This document shows positions 1-6,949 of a stretch of DNA of 64,000 bases, one piece after another (the first letter of the stretch is position 1; every line of letters begins with the position of its first letter). Below the pieces are notes generated by a model. That model was not told the origin of the DNA, searched no databases, and worked only from the letters and a program-made list of their open reading frames with translations. The stretch is from Arthrobacter sp. ok362 (GTDB lineage: Bacteria; Actinomycetota; Actinomycetes; Actinomycetales; Micrococcaceae): assembly GCF_900102785.1 (NCBI RefSeq), contig NZ_FNGC01000009.1:62001-126000 (forward strand), in the 5' to 3' direction. The position numbers and the translations under genes are program-made.

Positions 1-497
1 ACTGAATACTCGAATGCTACCGGAATGGTCCGGTAGCATCCGCGAGAGCATGGTCCAGCGAGGGACTGGCCGCTCTTCCATAGCGACTACTGTGCCTGCG
101 TCCAACATGAGGCCGGACGCCGCTGCATCAGGCCGGCTCCATGCACTTGCGGCAGTCAAGGTCCAAGGTGGCGCTATAGGCACAGAAGTCCCAGAATGCA
201 GATCGCCCTAACAACCTGGGCAGCCGTGGCCACACCATAGTGCACTCCGAAACGGCTCTGACCGGCTGACACCGTATAGAGACGCGCTAGCCGTGCCTGA
301 TGGCTGGGAGGATGAGCTTGGCCGGCACGACGCCCATGGCAAGAGACACAGGTGAATCATTAGGCGTAGTAGCAACGTCGGAGAGACGCAGGTGAGCCGG
401 GATCACCGACGCCCATCGTGAGAGACGCAGGTGCGCCGGCGGTCGGGTTGACCTCGTCCCGCAGCATCTGGCAAGCAGTCCACGGACGTCGTTACGC
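1..497. other. Intergenic region with a perfect dyad and degenerate direct repeats
   Basis: I see no convincing gene here. Positions 14-39 form a perfect 11-bp stem with a 4-base loop (arms ATGCTACCGGA and TCCGGTAGCAT), without a following T-run. Positions 327-354 and 404-433 are an imperfect direct repeat built on GACGCCCAT and GAGACGCAGGTG, and a further partial copy lies at 381-400. These could be recombinase or replication-protein sites, but nothing in the sequence decides this. Confidence 0.5.
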
Positions 498-1598
498 CTA
501 CTCCCTCCAAGTGATGTTGTCCCGTATTTGGGTGATGGCGGTTTTGGTCACGCCATATTCCCGGGCCAGACGGTTTATCGTTCCGCGCGGTCCGGGGAGT
601 TGAGCGCGGATGTCCGCGGCTTTTTTCTGCGTGAGCTTTGCATTGGGGTGGGCGGCGCCTCGACGGACTGTTCCGAGCCTAACCCTGTCATGACCGTTCT
701 CTGCCGGTGTCGCCCAGCGGAGGTTGCCGGGGGTGTTGTCCAGGGGATTCCCGTTGTAATGGGCAACGTGCATGCCGGCGGCCGGGCATGGACCGTTCCA
801 CGCCTCGCAGACGAGAGTATGCACCCCTCGAGGATTTCCCTTCCCGCAATCGACGACGGCATAGCCAGGGACCGTGATGTAAGGCTTGAGGATCGTCTTG
901 TGCCTACCGCGGACCCGCCCCAGGGAGCTCACCATGTAGCCTTCGTAAGCGGTCCGCCGCCATTCTTCACCGTCAATCTCGTCATCCGGATGAACCACCG
1001 AGATCTCGGAGATCCGGGTTCGATTGACGCGCGCTTTGGCATCCTGCTCCCTTTTGGCACGGACGGCAGGTGATGGTTGGTCGGTTGGGTGCGTCCGCAG
1101 CTTTCCCGCCGCAAGAAGTCCAACGTAGGAGCGTGAGCATCCGAAGAGCTCGGCAATCCATGGATGGCCGATTCCGGCAGCGATCATCCGCCGCATATGG
1201 AACACCTGTTCATCGGTGAATTTGGCAAATGGGTTGTTCATTCCCCCGGACGTGTCGTAATGGCCGTCGGAAGCCCTGTCCTTCATGTTCTCGGCGTGCG
1301 TACCTATCCGCAGGTGGGAGATTTCCACGCATGGCCGAATGCAACACGAGTGCAACAGAAACTGGTCAGGGGAAAGGATCTCGCCGTACTCGAAGAACCA
1401 TGCCATGCGGTGAGCCAGCATCGTCTTTCCGTGGAACATGAATTTTCCATAGCCACGTGTTGTCAGGCCAGCAGTCCAAAGCAAGCATCCGCCGCCTGCC
1501 GGGCGCGTCTTTTCATAGAACCGCTCACGGTCAGCCGGCACGGCCCAGGACTCGACAGCGTCTCGTGGAGTAATTTCCTCCGGTCGCGGGGTTTCCAT
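498..1598 (-). CDS. Tandem HNH endonuclease-like protein (two HNH modules, NUMOD4)
   Basis: A 366-residue protein from the ATG at 1598; an ATG at 1649 would add 17 residues but has no ribosome site. Residues about 38-107 form a phage-type HNH/zinc-loop endonuclease module (CLLW, AHRMAW, HSCCIRPC, HLRIGTHAENM), followed by a helix-turn-helix near 118-160. Residues about 202-240 match a NUMOD4 motif (EEWRRTAYEGYMVSSLGRVR) and 248-292 a second HNH module (VHTLVCEAW, VAHYNGNPLDN, LRWATPAENGHD), again followed by an HTH segment. Known HNH homing or phage endonucleases usually carry one such unit, so this looks like a fusion of two. It is divergent from the XRE gene. It nicks or cuts DNA by family inference; the target is unknown. 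Confidence 0.75.
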   Translation of the reverse strand: METPRPEEITPRDAVESWAVPADRERFYEKTRPAGGGCLLWTAGLTTRGYGKFMFHGKTMLAHRMAWFFEYGEILSPDQFLLHSCCIRPCVEISHLRIGTHAENMKDRASDGHYDTSGGMNNPFAKFTDEQVFHMRRMIAAGIGHPWIAELFGCSRSYVGLLAAGKLRTHPTDQPSPAVRAKREQDAKARVNRTRISEISVVHPDDEIDGEEWRRTAYEGYMVSSLGRVRGRHKTILKPYITVPGYAVVDCGKGNPRGVHTLVCEAWNGPCPAAGMHVAHYNGNPLDNTPGNLRWATPAENGHDRVRLGTVRRGAAHPNAKLTQKKAADIRAQLPGPRGTINRLAREYGVTKTAITQIRDNITWRE

Positions 1599-1673
1599 CA
1601 CCGCACCTGACCTCTGATTTGCGGGACAAGCCTCGCTCCTGCGATGCATGTATCACTAGTAGAGCAGACAAGG

Positions 1674-1692
1674 CTGACAATGTCAGTTGACA
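1674..1692. promoter_or_regulatory. Overlapping palindromes, probable operator between HNH and XRE genes
   Basis: The sequence TGACAATGTCAGTTGACA lies at about 1675-1692 in the 101-bp gap between the divergent HNH and XRE genes. It contains TGACA-a-TGTCA and TGTCA-gt-TGACA, so the TGTCA/TGACA half-site occurs three times in alternating orientation. This is the layout expected of a self-regulating XRE repressor; binding is inferred, not shown. Confidence 0.45.
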
Positions 1693-1699
1693 TGGATAA

Positions 1700-2011
1700 A
1701 TGCCCACCCGTCCGCACCAGTCCTCCGAGGAGCAGATACAGCGGTGGACGGAACGCCGGACGATGGTCGGGGCGCGAATACGAGAGCTGCGACTGGAACA
1801 GGCACTCTCCCAGGAAGCGTTGGCACTGGAGTCCGGGTTGAGCCGGAACATGATCATAGGGATCGAGTGGGGCCGGAAGAGCGTGGCTTACGAGCGACTT
1901 TGGGATATCGCGGACGTTCTCGATGTTCCAGTGAGCCAGCTTCTGCTCCCACCAGATTCCGCCGCAACGATTTCCCCGTACCGAGGCGGTCGGCGACCCA
2001 TGGGCGGGTAG
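1700..2011 (+). CDS. XRE-family helix-turn-helix transcriptional regulator
   Basis: A 103-residue protein with a Cro/C1-type HTH at about residues 24-80 (GARIRELRLEQALSQEALAL, SGLSRNMIIGIEWG, LWDIADVLDVPVSQLLL). The order of five helices and the conserved Q/S positions fit the XRE family well. The N-terminal 20 residues are polar and the C-terminus is short, so it is essentially a free-standing DNA-binding domain. It lies divergent from the HNH gene with a palindromic site between them, which suggests autoregulation and control of its neighbour. Confidence 0.85.
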   Translation: MPTRPHQSSEEQIQRWTERRTMVGARIRELRLEQALSQEALALESGLSRNMIIGIEWGRKSVAYERLWDIADVLDVPVSQLLLPPDSAATISPYRGGRRPMGG

Positions 2012-2418
2012 CCCGCAGGGGAAACCAGGAAGAGCGCCCACGTACAGGCCCCAATAGCCACCGCAAGGGCCCCGGAACTTTGGCATCCGTTGTGGCGTCC
2101 GTTATCTGGAATGATTAAGTGGCTTCAGCTTGCGCGTGGTCGTTCAGACCGGACATCGGCATCAGGACACGTGATTGCTCCGGTTAGCCCCTGCCGGGCG
2201 CCCCCGCCGCGCCGGACCGCTGCACCCCGCGACGTCGTGGCGATCCGCAGTTGTGGCGGCCCGGAGCCGCTACCGCGTCCTACGGTGATCTCGCCGGACG
2301 TCCCTGCCGACCTGTAGGCAGCCTGGCCGGGGGTTTCCCGTCCTGGCCTTCGGGCTCTGGACCCTTGAACGGCCAGCTCATTCACTTCGTTGTCAGCGGC
2401 GGCTGTTAGGGTCCGGGC
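2012..2418. other. Intergenic, no gene seen
   Basis: High-GC sequence with open frames on both strands but no ribosome site, domain or codon pattern I can support. A -10-like TAGGGT at 2406-2411 lies 7 bases before the ATG at 2419, which suggests a leaderless or short-leader transcript for the nuclease gene. Confidence 0.4.
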
Positions 2419-3312
2419 ATGGATGAACTGTTGCTGGGACCGGGCTCCGCTGCTGCACGCGATCTGTCGGGCCGGTCCGGTTTCGACACCGCCTTCCTCG
2501 GCGTGCCGGTGCCCGTTCCGACCCTGGCAGGGGTCGAGACGGTCCTTCTGCCCTACACACATTTCTCGGTGCTCATGCGGCCGGACGAACGTCTGGCCGC
2601 GGTGACGGCCCTGGGGATTGACGGGGCGAAGCTGATGGACCTGGACCGTTCCGGCATCCGGTGGCGGCTCGATCCCCCGCTGGGCGAAGACCAGCAGACC
2701 TGCGAGAGGGTCTACGCCCGCAACGACATTGACCGCGGTCACCTGGTCCGCCGGGCCTCAGCCGTCTGGGGCGAGACCCGGGACGAGGCAGCCCGCGCCA
2801 ACGAGGACACCTTCCACTACACGAACGCCGCGCCCCAGGCGGCAACCTTCAACCAGGGCCTGAGCCTCTGGCTCGGACTGGAAACCTACCTGCAGGACAA
2901 CGCAGCCGACAACGGCCGGCGGCTCGTCGTGTTCACGGGCCCGATCTTCAGCGACACCGACCCCGCCTACCGGAGCGTAAACATCCCGCTGCAGTTCTTC
3001 AAGGTCGCCGTTTTCCTCCACCACGGGGACCTCGCCGCAACCGGCTACATCGTGGACAGACACCCGAGCTCGCGAACCTGCCCGACGTTCCGCGGCCCGG
3101 CGCCATCGACGAGGCTCCCCCGCTCGGCCCGTTCCGCACCTTCCAGGTCCCCGTCCGAGACATTGCCGCCCTGACAGGCCTGAACCTGGACCAGCTCGTA
3201 GCCCCAGACCGGATGCCAATCTCCCGCGCGCTGACCACCGCACCAGTCACCTCCACCTGGAGACCGCTGAACTCGCCGCTGGACCTCGATCTGGACTTCG
3301 GCCTCAACGACA
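2419..3312 (+). pseudogene. DNA/RNA non-specific endonuclease (NUC1 type), frameshifted
   Basis: The first ~205 residues match the beta-beta-alpha metal endonuclease family (Serratia NucA/NUC1): the DRGH motif with its catalytic histidine (NDIDRGHLVRR), the metal-binding asparagine stretch (FHYTNAAPQ) and the later GPIF strand. At about 3050-3060 the frame changes: after GYIVD the expected continuation (QTPELANLPDV, VPVRDIAALTGLNL, LDLDLDFGL) is found in the next frame. Restoring one C after GTGGAC repairs the reading. The in-frame product of 251 residues therefore ends in an arginine/serine-rich junk tail. It is either a recent pseudogene or a sequencing indel. The natural stop is not obvious because the second frame runs on into the next gene. 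Confidence 0.75.
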
Positions 3313-3530
3313 GGGACTGCCCCCCGACCTGGCCTAACTTCCGGCACCGAAGCCACCCCGGAAGGCAGGCCCCGACGGTGGCAAAAACAACAGTTTGGGC
3401 ACGGCAAAGCCCTGCAACGGCCGGCCCACACCAGACCGGGCCACCGGCCGCATCAGCGGACCGCCATAAGCAGTGCCCAAGGGCCGGGTGCACGCCCGAC
3501 TTGCGGGGAGGGCCGTGGCAGGATGGGCCC

Positions 3531-4187
3531 ATGGACAGGCTGTTGCGGCGCGCCCCGGACGCCGAATGGGTGCTGATGTACCGGCTCGGACTGAGCCGGC
3601 AACGCATCGCTGCCCTCGTCCGCGCCGAGCCCGCCGCCGTCGGATACCACCTGGCCATCGCCCGCCGCCAAGACCCCGGGCTCGAGGCCGAGCACCAGGC
3701 CGCCTCCGCCGCCGCACCCGTGCCGTTCCCCTCCCCCACGGATCTCGCCCGAATGGAAGAGGTCGTCGCCTGGGCCTTGGCCGAAGGCCGGCTGCCTGAA
3801 GGCCGTTCCGGCAACCGGGGCGAAAGGTCGATGGCGCGGTGGCTGTCCGAACGCCGGCGCGAAGCAGCCGAAGGCACCCTGGACCCGGCCTACAGCTCCG
3901 GTCTCTCCCGGGTACCGGGGTGGCTCGAAAACCGCAGGGAAGTTGAGGATGAAGCCCGCTGGCACCATCGCCTCGCCCAGCTCGTGGACTTCCGCGAGGA
4001 AGGCCAGGACTGGCCACGCCACCACGATTATGAGTCAGAGCGCGAACACACTCTCGGAGTCTGGATCCACACCCAGCGCTTCAAACGGCGCCGCGGCGAG
4101 CTCGACTCTGTGAAGGTCAAGCTTTTGGACGCCGCCGCTCCCGGATGGCAGACGGGGAGGACCCGAGGCCGCCCTCGCCGGCAGTAA
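3531..4187 (+). CDS. Helicase-associated (HA) domain protein, copy 1
   Basis: 218 residues from the ATG at 3531; the open frame reaches further upstream, but that part belongs to the shifted end of the nuclease. The front has a helix-turn-helix (YRLGLSRQRIAALVRAEPAAVGYHL). The rear resembles helicase-associated repeats (ARWHHRLAQLVDFREEGQDWP, EREHTLGVWIHTQRFKRRRGEL), which are three-helix nucleic-acid-binding units with conserved W and K/R positions. A close paralogue sits at 26305-26955. Both genes share the motif GTGGCAGGATG just upstream, probably a -10 region of a short-leader promoter. The role is unknown; DNA binding in a mobile element is the likely job. Confidence 0.65.
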   Translation: MDRLLRRAPDAEWVLMYRLGLSRQRIAALVRAEPAAVGYHLAIARRQDPGLEAEHQAASAAAPVPFPSPTDLARMEEVVAWALAEGRLPEGRSGNRGERSMARWLSERRREAAEGTLDPAYSSGLSRVPGWLENRREVEDEARWHHRLAQLVDFREEGQDWPRHHDYESEREHTLGVWIHTQRFKRRRGELDSVKVKLLDAAAPGWQTGRTRGRPRRQ

Positions 4188-4483
4188 GTGTTTGTGCCAG
4201 TCGCTGCTCCTCAGCAGGCCTCGTGCGCGAATGCATATCGCAGGGGCACGAACGCCCGCCCTCGCCAAATCAACTGTGGGATAGCAGCGCCACGCCCCCT
4301 TGGAGGCGAACTTTCGTGAGCACGTGCGGCTACATGCATTACCGGGCCGAGACGGTGAATAATCTGGGGGTTAGTCGGAGAAACGTGTGGCTGACGTCCT
4401 GCTCACGGGATACTCACGGTGAATCGGCCAGTGCGTCCAGGGCGGCGCTTGCATCTGATGCAGCCGTGCGGGCCGGTCGCCGC
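4188..4483. other. Intergenic between convergent genes, no gene seen
   Basis: About 300 bp between the HA-domain gene and the end of the hydroxylation/glycosylation operon on the other strand. I see no convincing coding frame, repeat or structured RNA. Confidence 0.4.
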
Positions 4484-4795
4484 CTAAATGCCGAGGTGCC
4501 CCCTGATCGCCTTGATATCCTTGTTGCTCTTGGAAATCCGACGAGCTATGTCAAGTACAGCCCGCATGATTTCATCCAATCGAGCGGATTCTCCTTCAAA
4601 GCTTGTGGGACCAGGTGGTGGTGGTGGTGGCGGTTGTGGAGGAACACCACCAGGTGAGCCGCCATCGTCTAATTCTGTTTCGAATTGAAACGTGCGGATG
4701 ATATCGATCAGTTCCTGAGGGCGATTATCCAGATCCAACACAGGTCCATACTTGGCAATAACTCGCTTCACAAGTTCTTCTTCGCCTGCCATCAT
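4484..4795 (-). CDS. Small protein with polyproline tract, candidate substrate of the P4H/GT pair
   Basis: 103 residues, third gene of a three-gene operon, 71 bp after the hydroxylase. The ribosome site AGGGGA lies just before the first ATG; a second ATG follows directly. Layout: a predicted helical, charged N-terminus (about 3-40), an acidic/glycine linker, a proline run PPQPPPPPPPGP at 52-63, then an amphipathic helix (about 70-100, ARLDEIMRAVLDIARRIS). No signal peptide, cysteine or enzyme motif. A polyproline segment next to a prolyl 4-hydroxylase and a hydroxyproline-type GlcNAc transferase makes this the obvious candidate target; that link is an inference from context. The family is unknown to me. 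Confidence 0.65.
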   Translation of the reverse strand: MMAGEEELVKRVIAKYGPVLDLDNRPQELIDIIRTFQFETELDDGGSPGGVPPQPPPPPPPGPTSFEGESARLDEIMRAVLDIARRISKSNKDIKAIRGHLGI

Positions 4796-4866
4796 TTGTC
4801 CCCTGAGAAGGCGTCCCTCCCACGGGGGCGCGAGGGCCCTAGCCTACTCCCGCAGCATTGCACCGT

Positions 4867-5469
4867 CTACGTTCTGATTGGGCGCTGTCTTGACCACGTT
4901 GTCAGCACCAGTTTGCGTCCTCGGTGCACGGGGGTAGCGGCGTGCCTGAATCTGTCGTCGGTGGTTCCGTCCGGACGCAGATTATTCCACACCACCAATT
5001 TCCCCGCCGTAGGTGGAATCAGCAGGTCCAGTTCCGGAAAGTACGTTTCCCCACCCTGCTTCGGCCCTTGTAGGTACAGCAGGAATGTCAGCGCCCTCTC
5101 GCCGGCGGCCTCACCACCAAAAAGTCCACCGTCATGGTGCAGCTCGAACTTTCCACCGTTGCGGTACCGGATCGCCTGCCATAACTCCAAATAGGACGGC
5201 TCGGTATCGAACAGGCCACAGACCCGGTTTTCGATTTTGACTAGGTGGGCCATCAACTCCGGGCCGAACCAGCCTTGATCGGCGCTGACACTCTGGCGCT
5301 TGTTACTGGTAAAGCTGACCAGGGAGTCGCCTTCGCCCTTGTCAACGACCTTGCTCTCCCGCCAGAGGCTAAATTTGAGTTCCTCGACGATCTTTCGGCA
5401 TCGCTTCGAGGAAAGAAAACACTCCTCCCAGCCGATTCCATTGAGAGCAACGTCCTGGACTAGACTCAT
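4867..5469 (-). CDS. 2-oxoglutarate/Fe(II)-dependent prolyl 4-hydroxylase
   Basis: 200 residues, the size of a bacterial P4H catalytic domain. The iron ligands are visible as HHD at 111-113 (H111, D113) and H176 (RHAATPV), with K186 (RKLVLT) as the expected 2-oxoglutarate contact ten residues later. The strand GGETYFPEL and the TAGKLVVWNN stretch are also typical. The reaction is hydroxylation of peptidyl proline using O2 and 2-oxoglutarate; no signal peptide, so it should act in the cytoplasm. Its start overlaps the stop of the glycosyltransferase gene (ATGA, 5466-5469), so the two are translationally coupled. The nearby polyproline protein is the probable substrate. Confidence 0.85.
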   Translation of the reverse strand: MSLVQDVALNGIGWEECFLSSKRCRKIVEELKFSLWRESKVVDKGEGDSLVSFTSNKRQSVSADQGWFGPELMAHLVKIENRVCGLFDTEPSYLELWQAIRYRNGGKFELHHDGGLFGGEAAGERALTFLLYLQGPKQGGETYFPELDLLIPPTAGKLVVWNNLRPDGTTDDRFRHAATPVHRGRKLVLTTWSRQRPIRT

Positions 5470-6392
5470 CGGGGCTCCACCAGTTGATGCATGATAAATG
5501 CTTCATAATCGCCAACACTGCGCTGGCAGCCCACAAGGCGCCGGCGGTGCGGCGACTCGGTAAACAGTGCACGCAACTGGTCCAGGGAGTCTTGGTTGAC
5601 CTGTCTCCACTCGGGGTGGGTCTCCCAGTGTGGCTGGCGTGTCGCCCGGCTGTAGGCGTGCCAGCCGATGATCCGGTGCGGATGGAACATGTCCCAACCA
5701 TGCGTATAGGCGCGCATGCTGGTGGCTACCTCGTCCCCAAAAAAATAAATGTCCGGATCGAATGCGATCTCTCTATTGAACTCCGCGCGGGCAAAAATAA
5801 AGTGCAGCGAAAGATACTCAGCCGAAACTGGCTGGTCAAGCGCCTGCCAATTGTAAATGGGATAACTGATTAGTCGAGTGAGAATCCCCTGGTCCCGCTT
5901 CCAAGGATAGATCTTGGAAGCATCCCGACGCCTCGCCCGGGACCCTCCGCCCGGAATGTAGGACGGCAGATAGGCCGTTAAAAGCGGTTTGCTAACCCCC
6001 GCTCTTTGAAGACTGGCATGCATATGAAGCGCCAGCTCATCCCATCCTCGAGAGAATCGATGATGGGAATCCAGTAATAACGTGAATTCCTCGCCTCCGG
6101 CTTCAGCCTGGATTAGATGCCTTGCCCAATTCGGTCCACGGCTGAGCTGGTACGGCGACTCCAGTATCGTTAAGTTCGGCAGCTCGTACACATCGCGGGG
6201 GAGCTTGTCCTCGGGGGCCTTCTGCCAAAGAACGACGGTGCGCAGGCGTTCCGGATGCTCCGCCATGCGATAGAGATTCACCAGGGTACGACCCAACTCG
6301 TTGTCACGGTAGGCCGGAATCTGAACAAAAATCCGCGCGCTCCCCGGAGGGATCCCCCTGTCCATAACCGGGATGATAGCAGCACACTCCAC
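5466..6392 (-). CDS. GT60/Skp1-type (hydroxyproline) GlcNAc-transferase
   Basis: 308 residues. It shows the hallmarks of the GlcNAc family (Pfam GlcNAc, CAZy GT60), typified by Dictyostelium Gnt1, which adds GlcNAc to hydroxyproline of Skp1: FVQIPAYRDNEL at the start, the DxD-like LLLDSHHRFSRGWD (D108-S109-H110), and GDEVATSMRAYTHGWD at 219-234. The start is uncertain: the first codon is GTG at 6392 without a ribosome site; ATG at 6365 is preceded by TATCAT and could be a leaderless start. It leads the operon, overlapping the prolyl hydroxylase by 4 bp. Hydroxylation followed by sugar addition on the same prolines is the natural reading; donor sugar and acceptor are inferred. Confidence 0.82.
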   Translation of the reverse strand: MECAAIIPVMDRGIPPGSARIFVQIPAYRDNELGRTLVNLYRMAEHPERLRTVVLWQKAPEDKLPRDVYELPNLTILESPYQLSRGPNWARHLIQAEAGGEEFTLLLDSHHRFSRGWDELALHMHASLQRAGVSKPLLTAYLPSYIPGGGSRARRRDASKIYPWKRDQGILTRLISYPIYNWQALDQPVSAEYLSLHFIFARAEFNREIAFDPDIYFFGDEVATSMRAYTHGWDMFHPHRIIGWHAYSRATRQPHWETHPEWRQVNQDSLDQLRALFTESPHRRRLVGCQRSVGDYEAFIMHQLVEPR

Positions 6393-6949
6393 CGCTGGTT
6401 AGTGTCTTCACCTGAGAATGTGAGCGACAAGAGACCTGTTATGGATATTGACTAGCGCTCTTCGGCCGATTAAGACGAATCTACGCGACGGAACGCGCAG
6501 CCTGTGCGAGTGCCATGGCTCCCTGCAAGGGCAAAGTAACGGGCCCGGCAGGCTCCGGCGGGGTCTGTTACCGGCATTCGGGCTGACGGGTTTGAGGTCG
6601 TTATTGTCCTGGGCCCATCTGGAGGGCCTGACGGGGGCCGACCTGGGGTGTGTGATGCCGGGTGTTCGCCCGACTCGGCGCCGGGAGGCTGCCCGACGAT
6701 TTCACACTCGGGGCGTACCACGCGCAAAAGGTGCGGAGCTTCGGCTCCTCACCCACAGTCATTTCTGGGAGCTTGGATTAGCACTTCGTTTCGCCATGGC
6801 GGCAGCACACCTAGAAGGGATCGTCTCTTGCCCAAAGACAAATGCCGCGACGACGGACAATCGGGACTCTACGACCATTCCCAGACGTGTCCCTTCGGCG
6901 GTCACCCCTCGTGCTCATGGAGAGGACGGCTTGCAGTTTCTTTTGGGGT
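6393..6949. other. Intergenic, no gene seen
   Basis: About 560 bp between the promoter side of the glycosyltransferase operon and the 3' end of the metalloprotease gene. Open frames are present on both strands but lack ribosome sites and look non-coding. It should hold the promoter of the glycosyltransferase operon. Confidence 0.35.

Noticed and set aside
327-433. CRISPR-like direct repeats near the left edge
   Set aside because: Only two to three degenerate copies with uneven spacing and no cas genes; more likely protein-binding repeats.
4145-4657. 170-residue plus-strand frame overlapping the polyproline gene
   Set aside because: Reads RWWWWWRLWRN across the repeat; the composition is not protein-like and it has no ribosome site.
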